Positions 6,519 to 6,692 of a stretch of DNA of 6,692 nt are shown one piece after another (positions within the stretch are counted from its first letter, which is position 1; each line of letters begins with the position of its first letter). This DNA comes from Oscillospiraceae bacterium (GTDB taxonomy: Bacteria; Bacillota; Clostridia; Saccharofermentanales; Saccharofermentanaceae), in the NCBI GenBank assembly GCA_902782985.1, contig CACZPC010000099.1, positions 1 to 6,692 on the forward strand. Reading direction: 5' to 3'. The notes below the pieces were generated by a model that worked only from the letters and a program-made list of their open reading frames with translations, had not been told where the DNA came from and made no database searches. The position numbers were made by a program, and so were the translations under genes.

Positions 6519-6692
6519 ATGCGTGACTTGATAAGCGTTTTGCTCGATCAGCGGGCACACAAGATCGACGGAAGCATCTATAACAAGCTTCAGGTCGATT
6601 TTGCGTTTAATTCCAACAGGATCGAAGGCAGTCATCTTACTCATGATCAGACCCGGTATATCTTCGAGACGAAGAGTGTTAACGGAGACAAC
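6519..6692 (+). CDS. Fic-family protein, N-terminal 58 codons only (3' end outside window)
   Basis: The frame is open from ATG 6519 to the window end and is not closed. It encodes YNKLQVDFAFNSNRIEGSHL followed by THDQTRYIFET, which matches the N-terminal region of Fic (AMP-transferase or related) proteins. S32, E36 and G37 in SNRIEG fit the inhibitory helix motif (S/T)xxxE(G/N); placed N-terminal to the Fic core this makes it a class II member, whose glutamate blocks ATP use until released. The catalytic HxFx(D/E)GNGRxxR motif must lie beyond the window. The start is bounded by an in-frame TGA (the glmS stop) two codons upstream, and there is no good Shine-Dalgarno, so translation probably depends on ribosomes ending glmS. 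The target is unknown. It may be a chance operon neighbour or a real co-regulated modifier. Confidence 0.85.
   Translation, partial: MRDLISVLLDQRAHKIDGSIYNKLQVDFAFNSNRIEGSHLTHDQTRYIFETKSVNGDN

Noticed and set aside
6357..6644. Long open frame on the minus strand crossing the glmS-fic junction
   Set aside because: It is opposite glmS and fic codons, shows no family motif and has no ribosome site I can support; the same holds for the other minus-strand open frames.
1..6692. CRISPR array, tRNA, rRNA, insertion sequence or phage attachment site
   Set aside because: No regularly spaced repeats, cloverleaf, transposase motif or terminal inverted repeat was seen; coding genes fill the window.

Overview
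The window reads as a stretch of a Firmicutes chromosome of the class Clostridia, most likely Lachnospiraceae or a close relative. The basis is a short-type glutamine synthetase homologue followed by an ANTAR-domain regulator, lysine synthesis by LL-diaminopimelate aminotransferase (DapL), purine-rich Shine-Dalgarno sites, and codon use with frequent AAG, CTT and ATA/AGA. This placement is inferred from gene content and protein motifs, not from a database search. Nothing suggests a phage, plasmid, insertion sequence or CRISPR array.

Layout: six genes, all on the + strand, cover almost every base. They are a 5'-truncated glutamine synthetase homologue (2-1195), an ANTAR regulator with a TTG start (1236-1820), CTP synthase pyrG (1839-3440), DapL (3445-4632), glmS (4656-6515) and the first 58 codons of a Fic-family protein (6519 to the window end). 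The gaps are 40, 18, 4, 23 and 3 bases. I see no rho-independent terminator and no convincing internal promoter, so the set looks like part of one operon whose promoter lies left of the window. There is no gene-free stretch over 300 bases.

Shared theme: most of the operon concerns glutamine or glutamate nitrogen. PyrG and GlmS both use glutamine amide nitrogen (for CTP and for glucosamine-6-phosphate), DapL uses glutamate as amino donor, and a glutamine synthetase fold protein plus an RNA-binding type regulator stand at the head.

The most interesting point is that the first two proteins both appear to have lost their classical chemistry. The glutamine synthetase homologue keeps the n1 metal glutamates but seems to carry N, R, S and Q where the ammonium-site Asp, an n2-metal Glu, the flap Glu and the second n2-metal Glu are expected. 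The ANTAR protein has Asn57 where the phospho-accepting Asp should be. Together they could form a ligand-sensing pseudoenzyme and RNA-regulator pair, loosely analogous to NasS-NasT. That is a hypothesis; the substitutions are read from the sequence and aligned from memory of the families.
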